Shown here piece by piece: positions 37,401 to 50,000 of a stretch of DNA of 64,000 nucleotides (its first letter is position 1; every line of letters starts with the position of its first letter). The notes beneath the pieces are model-generated. The model had not been told where the DNA came from. It did no database searches and worked only from the letters and a program-made list of their open reading frames with translations. Position numbers and translations under genes: made by a program. The DNA lies in NCBI GenBank assembly GCA_021397835.1, contig JAJFZO010000049.1, positions 3,973,001 to 4,037,000 on the forward strand, in the 5' to 3' direction. The DNA is from Moringa oleifera. Its lineage: Eukaryota > Streptophyta > Magnoliopsida > Brassicales > Moringaceae.

Positions 37401-40400
37401 GGCTAGGTTAATGGACTTGATCTTAACCCAACATCTTTAAACCAAAACCTACTTCTTTAACCTAAATTCAAAGCTTAATATATTATTTATTTATTTATTT
37501 AATTTATGCTTCTCACCGTTCTTTTTCTTTGCTTTTTTTCCTTTCTTCTTCCCAAGACTCACCCCCCTTTCTTCTCTTCTTCTTCTTTTCTTCGATTCAA
37601 GCTCAAATTTTTATCAAGTCAAATGAAATTTAACCAAAATCAGGACGAAAGAACGCACTCCCACTGTCACTATCTTACTTCATTTCTTCCTTAGCCTCCC
37701 TTTTTTTTTGTTCTCGAGACCTCTTTTTTATAGTGCCCCTCACATGTGGCCATCCGCAATTTGGAGGAGACATCCCATCTGCCAGGACATGGGAAAAAAT
37801 GGCAAATCTGCACGTGGTCAAAATTCAATTTTGTTGGATAAAAATTCGAGTTTGAATCTCCTCTCCTCCCCCCCCCCCCCCCCCAAAAAAAAAAAAGAAG
37901 AAGAAGAAGAAAAAGAAGGGGTGACTCCCAAGAAGAATAATTCAAGGACAAAGAAGAAGAAGAAATAAATAAACATTAGACTTTGGGTTTAACTTAAAGA
38001 TGTGGGTGTTGGCTTTAGAGATGTTGGACTTGATCTTAGGCCAAACTCAATTTATTTTGAGCTTGATCTATATAAAATGTAAATCAAGCAATAAGCTTTA
38101 ATCCAAATTAGGATTAGTATTTAATTCAAGTAAAGAAATACATCATTGTTTTTATTTTGAACATAAATAAAAGAAAAATCAAAACATCATTGTTTTTATA
38201 TTATCTATTTGATTATCGTAATCCTAATTAAATATTTATATGTTTTTGATTCACTTAAATTACATTTTCTTTTGTTTATTATTCAATTAAAAAAAAGCAA
38301 AAAAACACAACCCCATGATGAAATAAGGGGTTCATCATAACGATGATTTTTCCAAAATTATTGAGATAGGAAGAGCTCATTTAAATTCTTGGTAATGACA
38401 AAGTTTAGATCAACAATCTGACAATTAAAAAATATCATTGTAATGACTAAGAATGATCAAAATTGAATAGATTTTATTTAGGTGACCAATCATAACATGA
38501 TGATTGGTGGTGACTAATTTATTTTAATTAGCTAGATTTAAAAGGAAATCGGTTGCTCCATTTTGCACTCAAGTTGGGACACACTAAAATCATTAAATTC
38601 AACAATTAGAAAATATAAAAATAATTATCAGATAATGGTAAATGAGAAAGACCTAATAGAATTCATTGAATTTCTGATCTGTAAATAGGTTTCTTATACT
38701 TGTAAATGGATAACACACCCTTGGTGTCATGATAATAATATAATTATAGGTGTTTCTATCAAAATAAATAAATAAATAATCGTTTCATGTATTTTCAGAA
38801 AGTAGAAAATGATGTGATGTATTGGTACGATTTTCTTGCAACCAAAAGTACATGAATTTAACAAATTCTAAGCCCAAGCTGCCTCTAAAATATGGCTTTC
38901 ATTGTATAATCAATCAAGGTGGCCAGGAGATGAACCGGATGACTTGGTTATGAGCAAACCCAGACACCTAAAAATACCATATGTACTTGCCAACTAAACT
39001 TATTTAATGCAGTTTAGCCCCTTTGACAGCCAAATTTCTGAATTATTCAAGACAATCCAAGATTCTAAAGAGAATCGACAGAAGGGACAAAGCAAGCAAT
39101 AAAAACACATTTATGAAGGATGAAGAATATGTACCTTTCATAGCCATTTTCCAGCCCAGCTTTAAAAATCATTCCTGAGACGACAAGCCCAGCAAGAGGA
39201 TCTAGGAATTTAACCCCAAGGATTGAGCCTCCTAAGTCATGTTAAAATATAATGGTCAATAATCACTGATGTTAGGCACTACAGAAACCCAATAAATGAA
39301 AAAGAAAAACATAGAACTTTGACAAACACGTAGAAAATGTACTATCTTCACATAAAAGTACTATAAGGAAACCTTTGAATGTCAAAGTCGAGGAAAATAG
39401 AAATCACAGAATACTCAAATGTTGCAAGAGTGAAGCACGGAAAGAATTTCAAGGCCGAAAGGAAAATAGTTTTGATGTAAAACTCGTAATATCGAATGTT
39501 TCTAATGTTTAACGTGTACTCAAACAGAACCTTCAAAAAGCAGAAGTTTTGGCACAATCTGCCAAAACAAGGGGACTGTGCTAACCTAAAGTATAGTGTG
39601 ATCACACATAAAATAAACTGAAACGCAAGTACCAGTCATCTTAACACCGGATAATAAAAAATATCCCACAAGACTTCAGAATCTTAACCACCTCCCCAAA
39701 AAGAAAAGGGAATTCTTTACTTAAACTAACATAACAGTAGGGTTTAGCAATGTATAAAACATTTCCACTTTGCACAGTCACAAATCATAATCAATCACTA
39801 ATTTATTCGCATGAAACCTGCTACAAGTATTACCAGAAAAACAGATAGCACTTAATAGCTAAAATCAGGTCAAATGAAATTGCTTCATGTCCAACCTAAA
39901 ACCAAACTGAATGCTTACTACATGAATGGGCATTTCTTACCAACCCCTATAAGAGCGACTACAGAGGAAATTGCATCTGCACGATGATGCCATGCATTTG
40001 CTTTCATCAGTCTACTACCTTGCCTTTCCCCAGCTCGTTTTGTTATCCAGTAAAGCCTACAAGTAGTGCAGAAAAAAATAATGATTTAGACAATACGCAT
40101 AAAAGTCTAAAGATCAGTAGGATGAATAGCAGCAAGATGATGCTTGAAAAAAGATGGCTGGATAGATGATGAAGCAATTTTATGGAAATTCCGAACTGAT
40201 TCCCCCCACCCCAAAGAAAAAAAAAATGACCTTTTCAAACAAGGTCACGTCAAGAGAGGAACCAGCCTAATAGTTGCATGAAGGCTTAATTAGGTTTCAG
40301 ATAAAACATTGTGCCCACAGTGGATGCATATAAAAGCACATTCACAGTAGTTCGAAAATAATGAAGGAAACAAAAATATGAAAAAGTGAAATAAGCAGAA

Positions 40401-43079
40401 CTTTCTCTAGATAATTGTTAAAAGTAACTCTTTGTACCCTTCTTTAGTAGATATTGATGCAATGGTCATACTCAAAGCCAGGACGGGGTGATCCATATCA
40501 ATTCCATGATGATGATGGCTATGAGCATGCTCATGAATCATTGACTGGCCGACCACTTCAGGAGCTGAGGACAATAAGCCCTGCACCATAAGTGATTTCA
40601 TGTAGCATTAGTAATTTGCCAAAATTATACAATGTTGAAAGCTTCTTCCCAACTTTTTCTCATGTCAAGAACGCAAAACAGGCACAACATATTTTCTATC
40701 CAAAAACCAACACATTTCCATGTCAAAAGGGAAAAAAAAAAACTTTAAAAAGAAGAAGAAGAAGAAGTAGTATTATCATCCATGTCATTCAATATGGCAC
40801 GAGGTTGAAGTTTCATACGAGTAAAAGATGCAGAGCATGCCATGCAATACCACTGCTAGTTGCCAAAAGCATACAAGAAATTCCAAGAGCTCCTAGAGTT
40901 TCAAATTTACCATGCCCTGAAAATAAGACAAAAAGGAAAAGAATGATGAGACATAGAACCATGGTGAATTAAGAAATCCCCAATTACACTTCTATAAAAG
41001 CATGTTATAACTAAAAGCCTTCCTTTTAACAGCATCTTCAACAATATTGTGAGGAGAAGAGAGAATAAAATGAATAGTCCCAAAAAATATATATATTATG
41101 CTCCATTCTTCTCCTTTCAGGTAGCTCCAGCAAGATCAAGCATAAAGTTATAACCAAACAACTCTTCAGGTACGTTCAGCAGATACTTGGTAACCAAATA
41201 AATCTTTCTAGCTTAATTAAAGATCTTGTAAAGCAAAGGGTTCAGTTAAGCTAGCGTTTCTTCACTAAATTCAATACCCTAAAGATGAGAGACATGAAAG
41301 AAAACAAGAAGAGCTCTAAGATACCAACTATAACTAGACCTCAATACATTCCAGCAGAAGTCAATTGACCTATTCAGGCACAAAAATCAAATGAAAACAG
41401 TAAGATAATTCAAGATCAGATTGAGTACCAAACTGTTTTCACTAGATGCAATGATCAAAACCAACCAAAACCATGGAATAAACACCATCACTGACATATA
41501 TTTGCTATGCAAGGGAACTGAGTAGGCCAAAAAGAAAAAGAAAAAAAGATGACCTCTAACCTTAGTAACAGTTAAAAACTAAGAGTTAATTTCTTAAGGA
41601 AGAGCTTCTGCCACTTTTAACTGACAGAGTAACAGTTATTTAAGCGTGGGGAGGAGAAGGATTAACCAATGAAATAAGTAAGTTAACCAAGAATATAACT
41701 AAGACAGGTTATAGTACAGGATAAAAGATATGTATGCAGAGATGAGATCGATGGAGTAGAGTGTAGATACAGATTATAAGTGACCATATGGATGTTCTTT
41801 GTCTTTAGGAGCCTTTCCAGCTCTGAAGGACCATAAAGCGATGCCACTTAGAACCTACAAAAGATAGACAAAGTAATCATTATTGATTTCAAAAGATATC
41901 TAATCTTGGTATAAACGCATGTATCAATGTTGGCAAGAACAGGAAGAACAATGCCACAGTCAAAATTCAGGCTCATTTATAATCTGTGAGTGTTTGTGCT
42001 CCGTCTTGAAGCCCACTTGCATTAAATCAAAATGATAACAAATGAAAGACAATCCGCTTGAAGACACAATGAACAAGTCATTCCAGTGATAGCATGCTCA
42101 ACAAAAAATTTGATTTTGCAAAATTCTCATGCATCAAAAGTATAATGCTAATCCATGAAAAACCACAAAATTTGATTTTGTAAAATTTCAGTGATAGCAT
42201 GCATCAAAAAATTTGATTTTGCAAAATTTGATTTTGCCTAGTCTACTGATGCATTATCATTCACAGACCCACTTGAAACCTCAAAATGGTGTGAGCTTTC
42301 CATAAAGCTACAGGTCTATAAGTTAGGCAGCAAGCTTAAGGTGTCACCTCATCGATACTACTTGAGGCATATATGTTCCACAATTAGTTTAGCAAAGTTG
42401 CGGCTAGTACTGTTCCTAATGTAGAAACACACTTAAATTTTCCCTTTTTCTCATGTAAATATATTTATTATTCGTAATTCAACTAGATTGAAAATGAAAA
42501 AAAAATAATAATAAAATCGTTTTCTCTGAGTAATCCAGTGAGCTCGCAATGTAAAGCCAATCCAAGAACCATAAGTTAGTTCATAGCTCCTTATGTGATG
42601 AAACCAACACCCCTATGTACGCATCACTGACATCTCTTCAGCTCATATATCCAGTAAAAAGGAAGGAAAAACACACATAAGACAAAATGATTGGACCCAG
42701 AAAAGTTTGCTTGACAAGTTACCACATCAGACGCAGAATGGGCAGCGTCCGCGATAATGGCCGTGCTTCCAGATAAATAACCAGTCAAAGCTTTGCCAAA
42801 AGCTAACCCCATATCGGCAGCAAGACCTAGCCGGAATGTATTCTCTGCCTCCTTGCCGGAGATTCGGTGGTGCTGGTGGTCATGGTGATGAGAATGACCG
42901 AAATGCCACCTCCTGGGGATAATGCAGCTGAGGTTATCAAACGGAACATGACAGGGGTAGTATTGGGATTGAGAGTAGAAAGACTGGATCGAGGGTTTAG
43001 ACTGAAGAGTTCTGCAGGAAGTGAGACTTGAGATGTAGGATTTATAGATATGAATAGAGAAGCGAAATCTAAATCCCAT
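34408..43079 (-). CDS. MTPC1: Cation diffusion facilitator, metal tolerance protein C1-like
   Basis: Proton-coupled divalent-metal exporter of the CDF family. Twelve exons on the minus strand: 42723-43079, 41785-41854, 40819-40916, 40438-40580, 39941-40056, 39135-39231, 36250-36334, 35818-35880, 35594-35699, 35349-35494, 34615-34706, 34408-34528; 497 residues, all GT-AG. Seen: a basic, S/Y-rich leader with almost no acidic residues (1-50), a His cluster HFGHSHHHDHQHH (about 59-71), metal-site motif HSASD (114-118), the loop DKEHPYGHGKFETLGALGIS, a second His run HEHAHSHHHH (191-200), the second site HHRADA (246-251), then the cytosolic metal-binding domain with YLDVHIVVDP and HPEVSEVFIHID. 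HxxxD in both sites suits Zn-type CDFs. The leader suggests plastid or mitochondrial import (inference). Intron 6 holds a large foldback. Confidence 0.92.
37058..37615. repeat. Left arm of a large inverted repeat (foldback)
   Basis: Pairs with 37837-38442 in inverted orientation. Matched landmarks include TTTAATTAGGATTAC, ACAATGATGTAT, GATCAAGCTCAA, CTTGATCTTA, TTCTTCCCAAGACTCACCCC and GATTCAAGCTCAAATTTTTATC at the loop side. Many small indels are present. It lies in intron 6 of the MTPC1-like gene. The outer limit is approximate. Confidence 0.85.
37837..38442. repeat. Right arm of the large inverted repeat
   Basis: Reverse complement of the left arm with moderate divergence. It starts with GATAAAAATTCGAGTTTGAATC and contains a C-run and GAA tract (37868-37915) facing the CT-rich part of the left arm. 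The loop between the arms is 221 bases and has no coding sequence. Confidence 0.85.
42084..42237. repeat. Local 105-base direct duplication in MTPC1 intron 1
   Basis: CAGTGATAGCATGC followed by a TTTGATTTTGCAAAATT block occurs at 42084 and again at 42189. The second copy is partial. Confidence 0.75.
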
Positions 43080-44005
43080 TTCACCTTTCCTAGTTTTGTT
43101 TCCTTTAGCCGGTTTGGGGTTCCGATAGTTAAGATGGAAGGTGGCTCAAACTCGAGTAGGCAAACACAGAAAAACCGAATAAATTTCGTGTCTCGGGCAA
43201 AATCATCGGGAAATAAGGTGATCTTCCATTGCAGAGGGAAGGAACATTCAATTGCTTGGAAATAAGTGGAATTTTGCTCCGCGTGAGGGGTACGCACGTG
43301 CAGTAGGCACACTTGACAGGAAGAACTTCCTCGTCATTCCGGCTTGGAGAGAGAAAGAGAATCTGTTCACCATTTATCTGGGCTCGAGCTTCAGTCATTG
43401 GGCCCCGTGATTTTGTGTTTGGGCTTCGGAATTTCAGCTTCAAGACTTCATATGTCTCTTGGAGTCGGTGTAAGAATGGAAAGGTTTCAGATAACTGCGC
43501 CAAATTCCTTTTATTGGGATACCAAAAAAAATATTAGAGAACAAAGACAAAGTAAGGTCATGACTACGGAAAAATGAGATGGGCTTCTTAGTTTCCCTTC
43601 TATATTATGTTAACTACATTATTAAGATACACTTTCAAATTTGTTCTCATCTGCATTACTCTTCCCGCTAAACCCAACTTCGCTTTTTTGCCCTTTCCCT
43701 TACAGAGTTCATATCTCAGAATAAAAGTCCAAAACCTTCCCCTTTTAAAATTTCTATGTTGTGAGTTCCCTAACAAGCTCAATAGACAGAGAAGAAAACC
43801 AAAGGAGGAAGAAGGATGAGGTCAAGCTTCGGTAAAGTGTTGACGCCTATGCCAAATTAAATAGCTAGACCAAGCTCTGAGCCTTGGAAAAGCTGCAATT
43901 CAGATTATACTGTTCAGTTTTCATCTCATCCACGAATTATAAATCTTTCTTGTGTTTCTGACCCTGTTATGGTCCCAGTACCCAGTTGGCGAGTTTGCAA
44001 CAAGA
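43080..44005. other. MTPC1 promoter/5'UTR and LD 3'UTR
   Basis: Both flanking genes are on the minus strand, so this holds the LD 3' end and the start region of the MTPC1-like gene. A site II core TGGGCC lies at 43399-43404. ORFs on either strand show no family resemblance. Confidence 0.6.
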
Positions 44006-47000
44006 TTATCGTCTGCGATCGCGCCATCTTCTGTTTCCCAGCCTGTTATGATCCCAGTACCCAGGAGAATTCCGTTGCCTCGACCTGTCAGGTCTTTGAT
44101 CCCATCCTGTGGTCAGTCTGGATTCTGGGAGGTTCCTTCCCCTCTTATATTCAGGTGACCTAGTTGGACTATTCTCGGGACTCCATGATTCAAACCCCTC
44201 ATCACCTACATATTCATTTACCTCCCTTGGAGGACCAGACAGCGGGTGACCTTGCACAGGCCCTCCATATGATGGATTGTATACATTTTGGTTAGCTTGA
44301 GAATAAGGATTTGAAGCCAGAGCCTGTCTGGCTCTCCAAGAATCTGATACTGGACCTACATTTCCCACTGGCTGTCTAGACGGGTACAAAGGTGCATGAA
44401 CTGAAGAATCCGGTACAAGAGATGCCTGTAACTGTGGCTGTGCTTGTGGTTGCACTTGCAGTTGTGTTTGTTGCAGTATTGAAGTTGGAAACAAAGAAGA
44501 AAATTGAAGGGGAACAGGCTGCCTCTCTGGTGCAGTCGGGGGGATAGATACAGGTGATGGTTTAACATCATTGGTGGCATCCATTCCTACTGAAGGCCCA
44601 GCTGCAACCAATAAGTTGCTGTTCATAGCCGAGACCATTTCAGGGTTTTGTGTTTGCATAATTTGAGAATTGGCAAGAAGAGACTGGTGTAGAGAGGAAA
44701 CAAAGGAGGACTGATGTTTTTCTGATACAATGGCTGTTTGCGGCAAGGAGAATGGAGCCATTGCAGGTGGAACTTGTTGGGACAGTGATGGCATGTTTAT
44801 TGGCTGTTGAGGTATAGTGATGTTTGTGGGTGGGACATGAGGCTGCACCAAGCTGGTAGCAGAAAGCATTTCCACTGAAGGAATGGTAGCAGCAACTCCA
44901 GCAGAAGTGTTGGCAACTCTGTTTCCTGATGGATTTAGCTGTGAAAATGGGTTCCTGACAGCTTCTGGTCTCCATCCACTCTGCAAAGGTTACAACTATA
45001 TCAGTAAAATCAATAGGAAGCAACAGAAACTATAAATTACTTCGGTATGCCAGGGCAGAAGACTCATGACAATGATTAAATAAAACATTTCTATGCTTCG
45101 TTATTTTTCTGCAGGGTTATGATAAATCTCTGTAGTCTGACTATGATAACCCAGGCCAGGCACTTGACAATGGATCTGCCATTCCCACCCTCCGACTCTA
45201 TGGATTATGGATATCCACCAGCCAGCCACAGCCCCACCACAGAGAAACTCGAAACAGCCAATAAGGGCAGGGTAGAATCCTCCTTTTCTTTCATTGCCAC
45301 ACATTTCCATCAATGATGGTGACTCCATTGGTAATCAGAACTGAAAAGACCTAACAGTCATTAATCCCCTTCTCCCGAGACCAAGTTCTGCCTTACATTT
45401 TTAACTCAGAATCATTCAGTTTATTTAATTCAGCTTTTTTTTTTCTTTTCTTTTTTTTCTCTCTTTCTTAGTTTTTTTTTTCCCAATAGATGCATGCGTA
45501 CTCCAAACAAGATAAACATTCAAATTAACTATTTATGAGGATCAAGGAACATCTAAGAGTATGAGGAGCGCTAACAGTAGTGCTCCTGTGGGATCGACAA
45601 TTATTCTGTAAATTTTGAAGCAGGTTGCAGCATGGGCCTAAGTCACGCACCGTTCCAGAAGTAGCTGAGGGAGTGGGGGATGGAAGAGAAACTTCAACTT
45701 TCTCTTCCACCTGTTTACCAAGCCCATTTAAGTTACCCGCTGAACCAGCTTTAATCATGTCAAGTAGCTTCACGGTCTCCTCACTAGATAAGTTCCCAGC
45801 CTGCCCAGAAGTCAATGCAAAAACCAATTCTGGGTTCTTAAGCAATACAGCAAGCAACTCAAAATCTGGCTCTGCTGTACCGCCACCACCTATATGGGAA
45901 GATGAAGGGGCTGCTGAAGTTACTCCAGAATTAACATGTTCAGTCTGAGAAAGCTGTGGTTCTGTAATATGTGCTTCCCCTGCCTCAGTATCAGGTGGCT
46001 GTTCAGTTGGGATTTCTGGGGTCAAGGTGTCATCATAGTCCATTTCAAGGTCCCATGGCTCCTTCGCATTCAATGGAATTTCGTGAGCAGCCAAATATAT
46101 AGTTTCTTTCTCCCGACGGTTTCTATTTTTCTGAATGTCAACCTCTTTGCTATTCTCACCAGCACCAACTCTCCAGAGATCAACAAGTTTTATTTCTGCA
46201 GAAAAGAAGAAATAATAAGACTTGAGATAATAGATCCACAACCTATTTCATTGGACATCAATGAGATGACCCCAACAGCTTGCAGATCTGACAAAGGAGT
46301 TTGAGAAAATAAGTACAAAAAGTTCCAGTAACTGATGAACAGTCTAGGCTGCAAGGTTAGGTGTCCGCCATCGAAGAAGGTTAATATTTCTTTCTTTATT
46401 TGGAGCTGGGTCAAACCATAATAATAGGTAAAAAATAAAAACTTACAAATAACAAAGAAAATTGAAGGAAAATATAAAAGCCAACAAATTCTTAATAAAC
46501 CAGACAATCAGACTGCTTTTCCAGAATCAAGAAAATATTTCTCTCAGCTTACCAAGCAATTCTTCCACAGTTGAAAGATGATGACTACATGTCAAGTGAT
46601 TCAGGTGAACCATGCGACCATAGGCCTTAGAAATTATGGAGAAACATATTAAGGACCCAGATCAAAAGAACCAGTATTTAAACCTGTATTTACTGTTACA
46701 ACTGCTTCCAGCTAGCAATGTATGTCAATGGAATTATTAGTATCAAATTTGGACCTGCAGAAGTTAGCTAGTCTTGCACAGGTAAGTTTAATCCAACTTC
46801 CACTGATGTCCAGAAATAATCTGCATTAATTGGTTAATGACTTTAAATTAACAAAAATTTCCAGCCTGCCTCACCAATCATGCTGCTTTGTGTACTTACA
46901 CCACACAAATTTGATCTCAAATTCAATATCGTAATCCCAAATTTGGTTTAAAGAAGAAAAGAAGCACCAGAAATCTAAAATCTTGTTTCTCTGCTGTCAT

Positions 47001-50000
47001 TGCAACTCAAAACAGCAACCATTATTTGACACCAAGCTGATGAAGCATTCAAACAACAAATATTTGTTAAAATTCCAATATCTCATATCATAGCAACCCC
47101 ATTGTCCAACTGATGCAAAGAATAAGATCCTCATTGGGATTTAACTAGTTTCACAATTAGACCTCCAGGTACTTTCAGTCCTGAAACCTCGTAATGATCC
47201 AAATTTCAACTGGCCCAGGAACACAAAGCTTGGTATTAGCTATCTACTGAGAGCACCATCATTCCAAACAGCCATACCAGTATCTTATTTTCAAGCAATA
47301 TCATCTTCCAATATCGTTTTTCAAATCATAACAGTACAGCATAACTGTTTTCACGATGAAGTTTCTGTACAAAATGGCTAGAGATTATGACTCTAGTGAC
47401 TGAAAACCCTTTTAAGGAAAAAGAATTCATAGGATGAAATAAAATCAGATCTATCCCGATTATCTGTGCCACTTTTGTAAATACCTGAGCAAGTACTTTA
47501 TTTTAATGATTACTGATGGGTGAGGTAGTTGGCCAATTAAAACAAAGATTATGTTACGAACCCTGGTTTATTGCCTGGCTATGGAGTACATTTGAAGCCT
47601 CACTGTCTACCACATGGGTAATCCATGTGTTTACATCAAAAGGGAAATCAAAAAGCCAAAACCATTGCAGTAGAATTATGCTGACGAGAAAAAAGAATTG
47701 AATTGTTGTCTAGTGATATGAAAAAAATGTAAGCATGGACCAAAGCATTTCCCCTCTACAATTATCCTTTAAATGGTTGCCTTGCGCATGATGGTCCAAG
47801 AGTTGCAATTTCATCACATATTAGAAGATATATTAGAGCTTATTCCTTGCTTTGCATAAACCAAGATAAAAAAGGGTAATATATACACACAACTCAAACA
47901 ATACCCAAGATGTACCCAAAAAGCAAAGTTTGATTTTATATCTCTATGGCCTGTAACATAGGGATCTTCTTAAGTTCTTAAACAATCTCTTCCTTTCCTA
48001 TGAAGAATTATTCTCTCTGTACTAAGGTGATTATGATGGAAAAGAGTCAAAAGTAACAAACAATTAAACACGAATGAAGAATGTACCTGGTGGCATCTGC
48101 CATGGGATCTGAACCCTTTTGCACCTCTCCCATAGTGGTTCCTGTGATATTATGTTTTGTTTTGTATCACGAGAAATTCCCAGCTTATTAGAAAGTTTTG
48201 GAGAAAGTACCACAGGTTTCTTGGGTTCCTCAGTTTTAGGCCGAACATGAAGTTTAGATAAAGGTGATAGATTGCTGGCCTGAGTGGCTGAAGGTTTGTT
48301 AAGACCTTCAGTCTTTGCTTCACTACTTCCATTAGATGAGGAACCCGTTTTCCCATACTTGCTTTGCATATATAGAGCACGCATTTTTGCTTTTTGAATA
48401 TCATCGGCAGACATAGGACGACCTTGATTAACAGGCACTGCTCTAACCAGTTGAGGGCTTCTGCCAGAAGTTTTTTGGCCAGGCTGTTCCACCAACTGAA
48501 CTTTTCTGCGTCCTCTGGTATCTGTTGCTAGCTAAGGCAATCGACATTTCCAAATCTCACATTGACAAAGAGCAAATGATTGTGCACAATCCTTTTCAAA
48601 GAAGAGTTGCTCAAAGGACCAAATAATGTATCATAAGCAGGGATCAAAAAATCTCGAAAAATTCAACAATTCCTATGTTGATGGAGAAGGGAGAATCCAC
48701 ACATTCAGAATCAAGGCTCATATTTTCTATCCACTAATGAGCCAATTACAGAAACCACCTTGCAACATCATTAATGAAGCTGCTTTGTGAAATTAATATC
48801 AAGACCCTAATCAATCATTGTGCAATTCTTTCTAGATCAGAAATGCAAGTTCCCTTGCTCGTTCATGTTATACAATCACAAAATGTTACACTTAGTCCAC
48901 AATTAATCAACATAGATATCTCATTTTTTATCATTCTGATATTAAAAACTTACAAGATGGTCAAGTAACAAAAGATCGTCCTACTTACTTGATGGTCACA
49001 CCTTCTACTCAAAGTAGACGGTCAGATCTGGTACCACTAAGAGGAGAAATAATCCAGGTTGATTACTGGCTACCCCTCAAACCATCAAAAAGACAGACAA
49101 AATGCATCAAAATTTTGGCTTGTCAATTTTCAATTAGCAATTAACCAACATTTACCAGGAATTATGCTCGCGTTTAGGCACACAGACAAAAAATGCAAAT
49201 AATAACTAATTATTTCTGAGAGACTTCATTACTGACAAGAAAAACAACATCAATCCTCCTAAGGATACAGGATGAAGATGCACCAAGGATGTGCTTCCTT
49301 GCAGAGTCATCTGCAGATGCTGGCAACAGTTTTGGTGCTTGTTCCAACCTCCTGCATCAGAAATCCCCCTCAATACCAAATTACACAGAAATTGATGCTA
49401 CAGGGGCCAAATAAATATAAAATTTGGCGAAAACTCACACCTGGGATTCTCCAAACTTTCACATGAGGGAGTAAGAATTTCTTCCTGTACAGAAATTGAA
49501 CTAATTAAAAACATGCCAGCATAACCTGCTTGAGGTAGACTTTGTTTCATTAGCATGACACTTACAGGAATGCCAACACTTGAGTTCCATAATTCATCAC
49601 CCATAATTTCAACAATGCTGCACATAAGCAGAGGACAATTATGAGAAACCAATTATTTCCCAGAAGACCAACAAAAAAAGGAAAAAAAGAAAAATACTGA
49701 TATCACAAGTTTATGAAGCAAAGTATGGACTTGCCTCTGCTTCAGCAGCATCTGACTATGTGACTCAGCACTAGATTTTATGCCATTAGGTTTCTTCATA
49801 GCCTGGCTTCTAGCAAATAGTTTGCTCCACCTTGACAACAAAACTCTTGCCCTGTTTGATATGTCTGATCTTCAAATCAGATAAATGAGACTCAAAAATT
49901 ATCTTGAAGGGCATCAAAAGAATACAGGTAAAGGACCTTGCATGTTTTATAAAATGAATTATGACTCTGGAATACACCAAGAAAGTGAGAATTGCTCCAA

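Noticed and set aside
37506..37968. Overlapping ORFs with poly-lysine, poly-glycine or poly-proline runs
   Set aside because: They come from the CT/GAA and C-run parts of the foldback arms.
43129..43503. 124-codon minus-strand ORF upstream of MTPC1
   Set aside because: Composition and sequence look random, with no recognisable domain; it most likely is promoter and 5'UTR.
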